A DNA stretch of 64,000 nt from Clarkia xantiana subsp. parviflora (taxonomy: Eukaryota > Streptophyta > Magnoliopsida > Myrtales > Onagraceae). Shown piece after piece: positions 12,873 to 25,254 of this stretch; within the stretch, counting starts at the first letter, position 1; each line of letters opens with the position of its first letter. A model generated the notes under the pieces. The model was not told the origin of the DNA. It saw only the letters and a list, made by a program, of their open reading frames with translations, and ran no database searches. The translations under genes and the position numbers were made by a program. Where the stretch lies: positions 46,772,774-46,836,773 of the forward strand of contig JAPTYO010000001.1 in the NCBI GenBank assembly GCA_036873135.1, in the 5' to 3' direction.

Positions 12873-13632
12873 GGAGGTGTTTGGATGGACGTAATGTGAG
12901 ATTACTTGAAATGTGAGATTACAATGTAATGTGAGCTATACGTAATGTAATGTCAGACTACGGTGTTTGGTTGTGCTGTAATATAAAGTGTAAGGTTAGA
13001 TTACAGTGTTTAGTATGTGTTGTTATGTGACTTTATTGTTATTATATTAATCTATATGATAGTATATTATATCTTATTATGATAAGATATAAATGAATAT
13101 ATATTCTGATAACAACTAACTTCTTAAACTTTATGTTTTGTGGTTAATACTATAATCATTTATGATCTCTAAAAACTAAATATTTAAACTCAATACGCAT
13201 AACTATTAAAATTTTAATAATTAAAATTATTTTATATAGTTTTATAAGATAACTTTCATAAAAATATTGCCACGAAAAAGACTTAACTCATTTTATACGA
13301 ACACATCATGTGCACTATTCTTTATTATAATAATGAGTTATGAAGTTGATAATAAAAAACTAATAATAATAATACAAAATATTTTATCTATTTAATAATA
13401 ATAAAAAAAAAAAAAAACACATCGTAATGTTTAACGTAATTTTACTTTACAATCGTTTTTTTTTTAAAGTAATCTCATATTATATCGAATAAAGTTTGAA
13501 TGCATTCTCAGATTATGATAAATACTAAATTATAATGTACATTACATTGTTTGACTAATTAAACGACGTAATTTAATGTAATGTGGAACGTAATGTGAGA
13601 AATATTCTACATTACATCCATTCAAACACTCA
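12873..13632. mobile_element. Second Harbinger-like MITE in direct orientation
   Basis: It starts GGAGGTGTTTGGATGGACGT directly after the TTA that ends the previous copy, and ends near CATCCATTCAAACACTC. Sequence parallels the neighbour throughout: the subterminal block, the AT-rich body and GTTTGACTAATTAAACGACG. The shared TTA suggests one inserted beside the other at the same TTA. Confidence 0.75.
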
Positions 13633-13674
13633 TGCACAAATAAAATAAGACCCATGTAAGTCGTAACCGATAAA

Positions 13675-13850
13675 TTATTCACTAACTCAGAGTTAACACG
13701 TGGCTCTGATGCGGTGTGATATCAGCCAATTTATGTGCGATATGTGTGCATGGTGTCAGTTAATTTTGCCACGTAACACACATTAATTGACTGATGTTGC
13801 ACCACCTTAGAGCCACGTGTTAGCTCCGAGGTAACCAATTACAAAATACA
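13675..13850. repeat. Small foldback repeat upstream of TSA
   Basis: TAACACGTGGCTCT at about 13693 pairs with AGAGCCACGTGTTA at about 13810, and ATCAGCCAATTTATGTG pairs with CATTAATTGACTGAT. The arms are about 70 bp. It contains two CACGTG (G-box) hexamers about 400 bp upstream of the tryptophan synthase start. Whether they act as promoter elements is unknown. Confidence 0.6.
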
Positions 13851-14197
13851 AATAACTGAATAAGACACCTGTAGGTCCCCCTGTACTTTACGTGATGCAT
13901 GCACCTGGTGTATTCCAACAAGAGTTGGGCCTTTGGCGGCTGGATTGTCAACCCTAGTTGAAGCTGGGCTTATTTGCTCTCTCTCCATCTTAATCCTTTC
14001 TGTTACTTAGCACTGTTTTCCATCTCTTAATCAAGTAATGGCGATAAAGCTGCATTTGAACCTAGACTAGATACGCACTCTGTACGCGTTGACATACAAT
14101 TCATATACGATTGATATACATTTTGTTGATTTTCATGTTCAACTAATTCTGTGTTTAGATTGGAAATACAGAAGTAGAGTGAGAACTAGACATTGAT

Positions 14198-17100
14198 ATG
14201 GCCTTGTCACTGAAATCAACTTGCTTCCTTCAGAAATCTGAACTCCGTTCCGCTTTTCGACCTTCTCGTCCGATAACGACTGTTTCTACGAAGAGGTTTC
14301 CGATAATGGCGAAAATAAGCGCTGTTTCGACCGTTGGTCTCTCTGAAACATTCACCAGGCTCAGGGAACAAGGAAAGGTAACATTCTTCTCTCTAGAAGA
14401 GAGGACTCGGCTTTCTGTTATTCATGCATTTTCAAATTTTAATGGTAATTTAACATTTTGGAGGTGCCTCGGTTGAAGTAATTATTTTGAGGATCATCAG
14501 TTTTGATGTGTGAATTTGCAGATTGCTATCATCTTTAGCTGATATTGCCTTGTATTCATGTAGCAGATTTTTGGATTCTGTTAACTTGTTCCCAGATGAT
14601 TTATGACCTTGATAAGACTCTGCAGCCACATTCAACAACTTTATACTCCAAAAGATGAATAGTTGATATGATGAAATCCTCTCAATTGATCATACATGAA
14701 TCACATATATCGGATGAAATAAACTAATTATTTAGTTCAAGTTTTTGCATGAGGTAACGAGAGATTTTTTTTTAATCGTAAGAAATCACATACTTTTATA
14801 ATGCAAAGACAAAACTGTTTTCTAAAATGGAGAGGCTCCGATTCCTACAGTTGAACACTGAAATGTGAAAATGTCAGTTATTATGCATAAAAATAAACTG
14901 TCAGTGCTAATACTCAGAAGAATTCTTTCTTTTAAACCTTGTAGTTTCTTTTATTTCAGCAGTCGTCACTCATGGAAAATGTGCAAAGCAAGTATTAATT
15001 TTTCATTTTTTAAAACAGTAAATTATTAAAATTTCAATTGACTACTTCATTTTGGTAGTAGGTTCTGTTACCCTCCTTTTAAAAGTAGTTGGATCCCTTG
15101 AGGTTTGTCCAATTTGTATGAAAATGCAATACGATGAGGTTATTGCAGATTTTACTTCATTAGGTAGGTTGGGGGAATTTGGAGGGTAGTAAAGATTGAG
15201 TTGTTTGGGTAAATTAGGGGTAATCATGAGTTGACCTCTTGGGGTAATCTTTGCAGAGACTCTTTGCCTGAGGCCAACCAATCTCGCACCTATGTAAGAA
15301 ATGTTTGAAGTAATGTAAGCTTAGTCCATGAGTCTTTTAAAGTCTAGGTTAAGACCTGAGTATCTCCAACTAAAAGAGTAGATCCCATATAACTAACATA
15401 GAAGGGCAAACTGACATAGGACAGTTCAATATTAATGTACTGTTTGTATCTTTTTTCTTTCTTGATTCCTTTTTAATTTGGAAGTCTAATCTATAAGTAA
15501 TATCATTTAAACAATGATAATTTTTGTAGTTTCTGTTACTGAGATTTTATGATATCAAAACTTTGACTGCTAATCCAATTTGGAATTCTCTTTATTACTA
15601 TCAGTGTGAGAATTTCTGACCTATATATTCTGATGCAGGTGGCATTTATTCCCTACATTACAGCTGGTGATCCGGACCTATCAACTACAGCACAAGCTTT
15701 GAAGGTGCTTGATTCTTGCGGATCAGATATAATAGAACTGGGTGTCCCGTACTCTGACCCTTTAGCAGATGGTCCTGTTATACAGGTCTGCTAACATCGA
15801 TTTATGTACTCATACAATCGTTATCTTTTGCTTTCATTCTTCTAAGTATAATGCATCTTTCTTTGTAGGCTGCTGCTACCCGGTCATTGGCAAGGGGAAC
15901 TAACCTTGATGCTATTATATCAATGTTGAAAGAGGTAGATATGATACTCGTCTGAAACATTCCTTTGTATCTAACTGAATCATTCTTTCTGGAAATTGCG
16001 GGTAGATTTGATGCTTTCTTCATGTTTATTTGAAGCACTGTCGTGTACTACCTACTATTAACCATTTCTCTCATTTCTGATGCTCTTATTTCATGTCTTT
16101 CATGTCAGTAGAAAATAATCAACTTTCATTTGAAACATTCTTTGACCATGCTAGTCCAATGTAAGATAATTTTCTCTTTTTAAGCTAGCAGTATCTGATG
16201 ATTAATTGCATGCCATATTATGCCTCATTCCTGTTGTATATTCATTTATTAATTACATGTGAATTTTTATTTGTTATTTATTGACAGGTGGTGCCACAAC
16301 TATCTTGCCCAATTGCTTTATTTACATACTACAACCCAATACTAAAGCGGGGAGTTCAGAAGTTCATGTCCATCATCCATGATGCCGGCGTACATGGTAG
16401 TGCATATTACTAATTGCTCATCAGTGTATGGTAAACTATGTGAAAGTCCTACAAAAGATCACACAATTTACAATTGAGGAACTGTTTTACTGATTTCACT
16501 CGAAGCGTCTCTTTCCTGCACTGACATTCTAGTGAAAGATCTGAATTGAAGACTTGATGCTTCTTTCTGTTTCTTCCCTTTATTATTTTGACATTTATAG
16601 ACTTCTTGCTCCTATGATCTCGCTAATATTCATACTTGTTTTCTGAAACTATCCGCTTCTAATGAAACTTCTTTGCAGGACTTGTAGTCCCTGATGTTCC
16701 TCTAGAAGAGACAGAAATACTGAGGAAGGAAGCACTAAAGTACAACATTGAATTGGTATGTCTGCTATTGCTTTTTTTTTCCTAACTTGCACCAGTAAAA
16801 CTACATGCTTTCAATGTTGTGGATTTCATCACATGGAATTTTGAACCATCATTATCAGTTCGCTCTCTGCAGATCCTCATTAAAAAATATTCTTTTGATA
16901 TTAGCCAATTTAATTTAAATAGAAGTTCTCTTGCAATTTAGGTACTTCTCACAACACCCACTACTCCAACCAGCCGAATGAAAGCGATAGTTGAAGCATC
17001 TGAAGGATTTGTATATCTTGTAAGAACCCTTTATCATGTCAGAATTCACATCAATGGTTATCTTCTATTCTTTTGATTATCCTTGCTAAACCTTGTCAGA

Positions 17101-17911
17101 TATTAATTGAAAGTTTGGGCATGCTTCTACTTTCAGAGAAATTGAAATCATATGTTCTATGTGAACTAAATTAAGTAGGCTAATAATTTTTGTCCTGTCT
17201 TAATAGGTCAGCTCAATTGGGGTTACAGGGGCTCGAGCATCAGTTAGTTACCGCGTGCAAAACCTTCTACGTGATATCAAGGAGGTTGGTTTTTCTAATC
17301 TTATTTAACAATAATTATTCTCAAAATCAGACCACAAATTAATTCATGGTTCTTCTGACCCTGCTAGCGAAATTACAGTAGCTGATCAATTCTTTTTCCA
17401 TTTCTTTCATCATTATATTATTATGATTGTTTTTTTACTGTGGGATTCTTGCTTTTTTCTTGGTGTCCGAATAAATAAGTTCAAGAATTGACGAACTTCA
17501 CTTCAATGACGGATAAACCGAGAAAATAACAAAACACTCCCCCACCCATAATTCTATTCGATTCTTTATAACAAGTTTGTTTTGTGTGGCTTCAAATTTA
17601 TTACCTTGTTCCTATTTGTTGTTGGGCAGGCAACAACTAAACCCGTAGCAGTTGGGTTTGGCATTTCAAAACCTGAGCATGTGAAACAGGTAAAAGTTTA
17701 GAAGAGACACATTCCTTACTTATGACTAAAGAAAGATTGTCATCACAAATATATATTTGTTGTATAATAAATTCAGGTGGCAGATTGGGGAGCTGATGGT
17801 GTAATTGTTGGAAGTGCGATGGTGAAAGTGCTGGGAGATGCCAAATCTCCAGAAGAAGGGCTCAAGGAACTTGAGAATTTCACCAAGTCATTAAAATCTG
17901 CTCTTCTTTAA
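14198..17911 (+). CDS. TSA1: Tryptophan synthase alpha chain, plastid form
   Basis: Cleaves indole-3-glycerol phosphate to indole and glyceraldehyde 3-phosphate for the beta subunit, in the plastid. Nine exons: 14198-14377, 15639-15785, 15869-15934, 16288-16396, 16679-16755, 16942-17019, 17207-17284, 17630-17689 and 17777-17911. All junctions keep frame and give 309 residues. Residues 1 to about 45 form a Ser/Thr/Arg-rich transit peptide. The core has [10 protein letters not shown], and [15 protein letters not shown] holds the catalytic acid pair (Glu93 and Asp104, equivalent to Glu49 and Asp60 of the bacterial enzyme). Phosphate-site blocks [24 protein letters not shown] and [11 protein letters not shown] follow. 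The indole-3-glycerol phosphate lyase paralogue uses the same fold, so a free-indole role cannot be fully excluded. The transit peptide and intact layout favour TSA. Confidence 0.95.
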
Positions 17912-18103
17912 CAGCTCAGCTGCTACATGTTTGGGTTGAAAAGGATTTATTTGGTAGTACAATGTCATGTAAGTGGGAATTACAACTTGATACCCTATGT
18001 TTTGGTTCTTTTCCTAGGCTGCTTTTCCTTATCTACCTTGTGTTAGAGAAAGAAAACAGTCATATATCCATATCTCTGCATGAGTGGTTTTCCAGTCCTT
18101 TAA

Positions 18104-18150
18104 GGGTGTTTGGATGAATGTAATGTGAGATCTAATCTCTGCCATTATAG
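18104..18150. repeat. Single terminus of the Harbinger-like MITE family
   Basis: GGGTGTTTGGATGAATGTAA follows TTTAA, then TGTGAGATCTAATCT. Only one end is present, about 200 bp after the TSA stop codon, so it is a fragment that may lie in or near the 3' UTR. Confidence 0.55.
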
Positions 18151-18249
18151 TCTTCTTAGAGAGAATTTAACATTTCCTCAGTGGTGGGAGATAGGGGCTA
18201 GGAAGGTGTAAATTTACATTTTCTGGTTGGAACTAGACTCGAAATTCAT

Positions 18250-18650
18250 TCGTGCTTGGCTTGATTAAACTCATAAAGTAAGTTTGTACTGAAATTGTAG
18301 ACTCGATCTGAGGTTGGCCCTGTGTGAAATTTTGGTGTCTGAAGTTTAATTGTTGATATTGATTGTTTGAAGTTTCAACTTTGTTAAAATTTGGTTTTCC
18401 GTCCATTTTTGCTATTAAATTTGACATAATGGTATAAAAAGTCGAAATTGCCTTTGATACTATTATGTTTACTCCGGCCACCACCCAACTCTGGCCGGTC
18501 ACTATATCTCCAGCGGTCTGTCAATTTTAACAATAAATTTGGTCTGCGACAGTAAATTTCAACAAAGCTGAAACTTCGGACAGTCGGTATCTTAAACTCC
18601 AAGCACCAAAATTTCACAATGACAAACTTGGTATCTTATATATATATACG
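18250..18650. mobile_element. Degenerate Mutator-like MITE between TSA and lipoyl synthase
   Basis: Internal blocks (GAAATTTTGGTGTCTGAAGTTTA, GTTTCAACTTTGTTAAAATTTGG, TTTTCCGTCCATTTTTGCT) pair with reversed blocks in the right half (AAATTTCAACAAAGCTGAAACTTC, CACCAAAATTTCACA). They match the element at 36702-37161. The outer ends are eroded and no target duplication is readable. Confidence 0.6.
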
Positions 18651-18908
18651 AGTAGAAAAGCTTGATAAATATGACTCGCAAACTAGTTTGGTTGGTTACC
18701 TAATATTTTCTTGTCCAATTCCAAATTAAAAGCCTGAAAACAGCGATGCCATGGATGGGCGGATATCTCCATGCAACTGTCGCTTCTTCCTTCCAATTAA
18801 ACTCGCCTCAGTGATCACTCCTGTCTGCTACCGCTCCGATCTTCTCTCTCGTTGTTCAGTTGGAAGTCCAATTCGTTCTGTTCCCTTTCACGGCCGCTTC
18901 ATTACGTG

Positions 18909-21900
18909 ATGTTCCATCAATCTCTATCAAAGCCCGCCATTTCAGCTCCTATTCCATTGTACCATCCCTCCAAATTCGCACCCTCCAATGTCCATTACGC
19001 CTCTCTCAAGATCCGATGCGGAGAATCCGTCAGTTCCGACCGTAAGGCCACCACTGACGGCGCCTCTTCGTTGAATGCGGCCGGAAACCTGATGCGATCA
19101 GAGGTTAAGGGGAAAAGTGGGCCGTACCCTGGAGGGATGCCGGGTCCTTACACTGGTCGGGACCCGAACGTGAAGAAGCCCGAGTGGCTGCGGCAGAGAG
19201 CTCCGCAAGGAGAGAAGTTCGAGGAGGTGAAGGAACAGTTGTCGCGGTTGAAGCTGAATACTGTCTGCGAGGAAGCTCAGTGTCCTAACATTGGAGAGGT
19301 CTTTCAATTCTCTTTCTCCTATTATAACATCCGTGAGAAGTTTGGTCTGTAATGACTTTCACATAGATTCATGTTTTCTAATTTGGAATTAAAGGAGCAG
19401 AATTTAACTTAGATTTGAGGCCATTTTGAACTTTATCCTCAAATTTCTTCCTCATATTCGGTATTTTTTTGTACTTCTCAGCTCATTCAAGTTCATGCTT
19501 CTTGTTCTGGGATATTGCGGCAACTTTTTTTCCACGGATTTAATCAAATAGTATGGAAATGGTTATTTTCTTTTCATCTTCACGTATAATCCAACAACTA
19601 ATACCTTCGTGCTAGCATAAATGTTTTGTTGATATTGTGTATGAGAGATGAGTTATCTGGAGTATACAAACTTTATTGCTTCTGTCGTTAGTCTGAATCA
19701 ATAATTCTGAAGGGATGTATCTGTTTCTTTTTGGTGCTATTTCAATTATTATTGGTCTTGAAGGCTTGGACATGTGATGCCATCAATGTTTGTGTGATTG
19801 GAACAGTGTTGGAATGGAGGAGGAGATGGTATTTCAACGGCCACAATCATGCTTCTTGGGGATACTTGCACGCGTGGTTGTCGGTTCTGTGCTGTTAAAA
19901 CCAGTCGAAATCCTGCACCACCAGATCCAATGGAACCAGAAAACACTGCCAAGGCCATTGCAAGCTGGGGGTATATTTCATAAATCATATTCGTACTTTT
20001 AGTTAGTGTTTGATATGCCAACTTATCTATCAAGGTGAGTTTTTTTCTCAACTATCTAGTGGAGGTCATATTCTACGACCTGTAGCAAGTTCAACAAGCT
20101 CAAAGTATGAAACAAGTTTAGCTAGCTACGTGCACATCTACTCTGAGTTGAGCTAAAAATTTGCTAACTATTCCATATTTATATTACCGACTTCTCTTGC
20201 ATTCCCTACTCTGCAGAGTGGATTATATAGTATTGACAAGTGTTGACCGTGATGATATACCTGACGGAGGCAGTGGACATTTTGCGCAAACTGTGAAAGC
20301 AATGAAGGTCTTCATCTATACTATTATTTTATGTAGCCCTTCTCCAACTTTGTTGTCTTCCATTTCATTATTGGCATAGCAAACTAATCTGAAAGTAATT
20401 TCTCAGAACCTGAAACCAGAAATTATGGTTGAGTGTCTAACCTCTGATTTTCGAGGAGATATAATAGCTGTGGAGACTCTTACTCACTCTGGGTTAGATG
20501 TCTTTGCACACAACATTGAGACTGTGAAGCGACTTCAGCGCATAGTAAGAGATCCTCGTGCTGGGTAGGTTCTGATCTTACATGGATAAATGGATTATAC
20601 TACTAAAACTTTTGTTCTCGTGTAATGTGTAAATCCTTTTGCTATCTAACGTGGACAGCTTATGTTGGCCATGTACATCTATATTTACTTTATCCCATTC
20701 CTTTGTTAACACAGATATGAGCAAAGCTTGTCCGTACTAAAACATGCCAAGCTGAGTAAGGATGGAATGATCACAAAATCTTCTATAATGCTGGGCCTTG
20801 GAGAAACTGATGATGAATTGAAGGAAGCCATGGCTGACTTGAGAGCAATTGATGTTGATATTTTGACGCTTGGACAATATTTGCAGGTAGGCAAATGAAA
20901 AGCTTGATAGTATTTTGCAGTGACTGAAAGGTTGGCATTAAGTTAAAATGATAAGCATAAGATGGGATATGTTTCTTCTAGAGCTCCTTTTTGATATATA
21001 AGTAAAGTATATATCTTGAGTACATTGAAGTTCAGTGATATAGTTGATACTTGTTCTTCTGCTAGTGGCTAGTGTGTTTTCCATTTAATCTTAGGTAGCG
21101 TCAGTCTCAAGACGCCTGAGTCTTACGAGAAATTGAACTTGGTTTAGGCATTCTTCTTGAACCAATGCATGATTTTGGAGTTGTAGTTATATTCTAAACT
21201 ATAAAATCGTTAGAAGCTTAAGTTGCATCTGTTCTGGTGTAGCTGAAGAATTGATTGGTTTTGGTACATTTCTTTCTTACTCTTTGAAATATGCTGCACT
21301 TGGAAGTTCAGTTCTCGTTGAGTTATTAGTAACATCACTTTTCTGCTCAAACACTTTCAGCCAACACCTCTTCACTTGACTGTGAAAGAGTATGTCACTC
21401 CGGAGAAGTTTGCATTCTGGAAGGAATACGGGGAGTCTATAGGGTTCCGTTATGTGGCTAGTGGTCCCTTGGTAAATTCTTCTTCTGCTTCTTATTTCAC
21501 TATGTATCATAATTTTTATTTTTCAGTTTTGGCTAATTCACAGCATATTGTTTAAGTTCCAGACATTAGAAAAAATAAAATAAAATTCTAGAGGTTGTGC
21601 CAACCATGCATCCTTTTGCCTTGTCTTAATTGAATTCAATTTTTTTACATGGAATGCCATTATTTTATAATCATTAGCTGCTATGCAGTTGGACTTTGGA
21701 GATGAGAACTATGCTAAGCCAAACATTATACTTTTGACACCAAGCTACCTGAACTTGGATCCATTTTGTGGAGTCGGTGTTCTGTTAAATTGTTCGTTAA
21801 ATGCGATACTAATGGCGTAATAAAGTATAAAAATATCTTTAGACTGATGAGTTCTGGTATGATCACATCTGATTTTGGGTAGACTGAACATCTAAACCAA

Positions 21901-22303
21901 ACTTTTATTATTTATAAATATTTGCCTGAAGTATGCTAACTTGTCTACATATGGGCTGAGGATTCTGTATTCAAGATTGTGTTCATATTGTTCTATCATA
22001 TCTTTTGGCAATGCTGTTATGGGTTCAGTCTGCAACACATTGAAAAGGAAGAAGTGCTGGAAAACTGTAAACCCCAATAGATCATCTTTGCTGTTTAAGC
22101 CTTTATTATATGTAATGTAATCTGCTAAAGGCGCCTAACCTGGGTCAGCTTATCATTATTATTTTTCTTACAACCTGCAAATTTAATGTTAATAAGGTCT
22201 ACTTGTTTTTCAGGTCCGATCATCGTACAGGGCAGGAGAGCTATTTGTGAAGACAATGGTAAGGGAAATGGCCAATTCCAATGTTACATCTGCCTCTTCA
22301 TAG
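18909..22303 (+). CDS. LIP1P: Lipoyl synthase, plastid form
   Basis: Radical-SAM enzyme that inserts two sulfurs into protein-bound octanoyl groups to make lipoyl cofactors, here for plastid pyruvate dehydrogenase and related complexes. Exons: 18909-19298, 19807-19970, 20217-20307, 20407-20564, 20715-20886, 21361-21471 and 22214-22303. They join in frame to 391 residues. The first 60 or so residues are Ser-rich, like a transit peptide. The auxiliary cluster motif CX4CX5C is Cys120, Cys125 and Cys131, split over the first intron. The radical-SAM motif CTRGCRFC is Cys151, Cys155 and Cys158. VRSSYRAGE near the C terminus is the conserved RSSY serine ligand region. The first in-frame ATG (18909) is used. 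It lies 1 kb downstream of TSA with its own 5' region, so co-transcription is not implied. Confidence 0.95.
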
Positions 22304-22479
22304 CCAGCCAGATATCGGAGTTGCTGCTTCCATCCGGCCAAACTTTGGTATTGTAGATACGATTACAATTCTTTATGGGTGATTCATGTTCAAGGGTAGA
22401 CACGACACGACTACTCGTTTTGGCAGTGCCCAACAATGATTCGACTTCTTCCAATATTTGTTACACGGTTTTTTCTATG

Positions 22480-22740
22480 GTATCTGCTTTCTAACGGATT
22501 AATCGTTCTAACGGTTTCTAAACCATTCATCTATCACAAAAAGAGTTTTAGAACTTTAAATTCTAAAACTCTATTGTATAGGGTAGATGGTTTGGCCGGG
22601 TTAAGTTACCAGACACAATAGGGTTTTAGAAAGAATTATCAATAGTAAAACTTTGCGTGTTATATAATCCACATATTATTGCAACATCGGAATTCTGTAT
22701 AATGTTAATATGAAATCATTCACTTAGGAAAAAGGGCTTA
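22480..22740. repeat. Dispersed repeat with perfect hairpin, copy 1
   Basis: About 260 bp matching 29025-29310. The hairpin AGAGTTTTAGAA-CTTTAAA-TTCTAAAACTCT (12-bp stem) lies at about 22542. TAGGGTTTTAGAAAGAAT, TAGTAAAACTTT, and TAATGTTAATATG(A/G)AAT(C/A)ATTCACTTAG are shared with the other copy. It lies just past the lipoyl synthase stop codon, so it may be in the 3' flank. Element class is unknown. Confidence 0.65.
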
Positions 22741-24535
22741 ATTTAATGAAAAATCATATAATGGCAACAATATATATATATATAAGACATGTATATGACA
22801 TTAGTAATAAGAAAACTTATATTTCTGAAGACTAGCTAGCTCGACAGTAGATATTAATCTTCCTTCCACTTTGTTGTCGGTGCATGGAAGAATCAAGCAT
22901 AAGTTTTCTAGTATCAAGACTAGACTGTACAGAAAGAGAGGTCTAGAAAGTCACGTTGCTTAACTAGATGCAAGCTTACAATAGCCATTTGTTGTAAGTG
23001 TTAATTATATTAATGTTTGACAAAAAATAGATTTTATGATAAAAGTGTTTGAGAATAAAGAATTGTGAGGTTGTACATGACAAGTTATATGGATACTTGA
23101 AAAATGAAGTATCAAGATTATAATACGTATATAATATAAATATATTCAGAAGTTGAGTGTGAGATTATAATCTTTATATAGTATATTTTGACTACGGTTG
23201 ACTATGATTGACTAGTTTGATTACTAGTAGAAGTCTTTCAATGAATATTTTTATTCAAAAGAAAGTATAGTTGAAAACTGTTTCAGTTAAGACATTGGAT
23301 TATTGGATTATTAAGTAGTACTAATTATTCAATATGAAAAAGATCGAATATAAGATCATACAACCAGAATGAATAGTAGACTTGACGTCTACAATATGAA
23401 TAGTAGTAAGACAAGACAATTAGTTTAAATTGCATAAATTATGAAAAACTTAATAAACTATTTTTCAACGATTCACGGAATTAAGATGACTAAATGGAAT
23501 GAGGTTAAATCATAGACAAAGTTATTGGTATTGGGAACCTAACATTTCATCTAGTGCTAAATAAAGGTTCAATTGGTAACGGGGCGAAAAACTGTCATGA
23601 AAATAAGGATGCTATATTAATTATCTTAATGCGGTTCCGTACAGCTTATAATAACAGGGGTGTGATTACTTGAGAACTTCACCTATATGAATATAGGGAG
23701 TGATCTCACTTTTAGCTAAAAAAAAAAACATTTATGGAGCATAAATAATTAAATACTGATTTCAGGTTGAATATGTAAAAAATAACGGTGAAACTGATTT
23801 TCATATAATCATGAAGATATGAAATTAATGCCCTTACTGCCGGTTGTAAGGTAGTGAATTATGTTGACTGAGAGAGTATATCTTATAAAATTTAATTTGT
23901 GATAAAAATGAATACATAAATTAGAATTAACTAGGGTCAAACTAGTTGACTGAGAGAGTATGCATTGGAAGATATTTACAAACAATTTGCTGCCAGTTAC
24001 GTAGAAGTGGATGGCCAAGATCTTCAAAAGGTTGGAAATGAGTGAGCATCTTTTGACTTTGGAAGAGACCATTTGGCGTATTAGGGCAAGGAGCTTGCTT
24101 GTACATCATTGTGTATGGTTTCAGAAAGAAAGCTTTTTGTGTGGTTTGGTTTCCATATATAGATAGAAGCGTGCTAGTAGTACACACCACTGTGTAAAGG
24201 TAAACCAAAGCTGTCCTTTATTAAAGTATATTGACTTAAATTATTTTAATTTTAAATTAATATAGTTAATTTGTTAAAGTAATTAATGTAGTATCGTTAA
24301 AAGCATATGACGTTATATTATTGATTGAAAAGTTCTTCATCTCTAATTAAAAAAAAATTATTTATAAATTAAATTACCGTTAAAAAAAACTATGCATATT
24401 TTATTATGATAATCAAATTAGGTAATAAAAACAAACAAATATATTTATAAATATTAACTATATAATATTGTATATTGTTATATATGTGCGTTTTAAAGCT
24501 CGATTGGCAATTGTGCGTAGTAGTAACACACATAA
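22741..24535. other. AT-rich spacer
   Basis: No recognised gene. The phrase GTTGACTGAGAGAGTAT occurs at about 23861 and again at about 23945, so part of it is a degenerate direct repeat. Short open frames on the minus strand at 23809-24208 have no motif I recognise and no plausible promoter or splice structure. Confidence 0.4.
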
Positions 24536-24790
24536 GGGGTGTTTGGATGAATGTAATGTGTGATATAATCCCACATTACGTCTCATATTACATTAATATT
24601 ACGTTGTTTGACAAACCAAATGATATAGTGTGAACTCTATAATGTGCATTGTAATATGAGATTATGACGGGTTGGTCAAAACCCATAAAAATCCGTTGAC
24701 TTTCCCTCTCAACGTAATATAAAAGTACATCCGTTTTTTGGATGTAATGTGATATTACGTACAACATTACGTAGTGTTTATTATTTATTT
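24536..24790. repeat. Partial Harbinger-like MITE
   Basis: GGGGTGTTTGGATGAATGTA follows CATAA, and the subterminal blocks GTTTGACAAACCAAA and GGATGTAATGTGATATTACG are present. The opposite end is not found, so the copy is incomplete. Confidence 0.55.
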
Positions 24791-25254
24791 TATTTTCCCT
24801 CCCACTTTTATTATTTTATTTTTTTATATTGATCTCAACTCTTTTTTTTATCAATCGCTTTTACTCTAAGTTATATATATATACTTTTACTTCATGAAAA
24901 AATGGGTAACTATAATTATGGGTAATAAGAAAACTATTAATTAAGACGAAGAAAATTCTAATGGACGATGATCTGATCTCTCCCATGTTTTTGCTTGAAG
25001 ATTAGGGAAGAACCTGGTCATGATCATATGAATATATATATAGGTCTAGAAGATTAGCTAGGGCTATAAAAGTTACATTTGTAATTAACCAGAATCACTT
25101 TCGGAAATAGTCATTTTTCTTTTCGCGGTCTTTTGGCAGTCTCCATGGATTATATATTTCTGAAAACCAACATGAAGCATAAAACAAGTTGCGATAATAA
25201 TAAGCATAAAACAAGGTCTTAAAAACAAATTCTGCGGTAAAAGCAGTTGATTAG

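Noticed and set aside
14198..22303. Tryptophan synthase and lipoyl synthase as a plant metabolic gene cluster
   Set aside because: They act in unrelated pathways, are separated by 1 kb with their own leaders, and show no shared regulatory signal.
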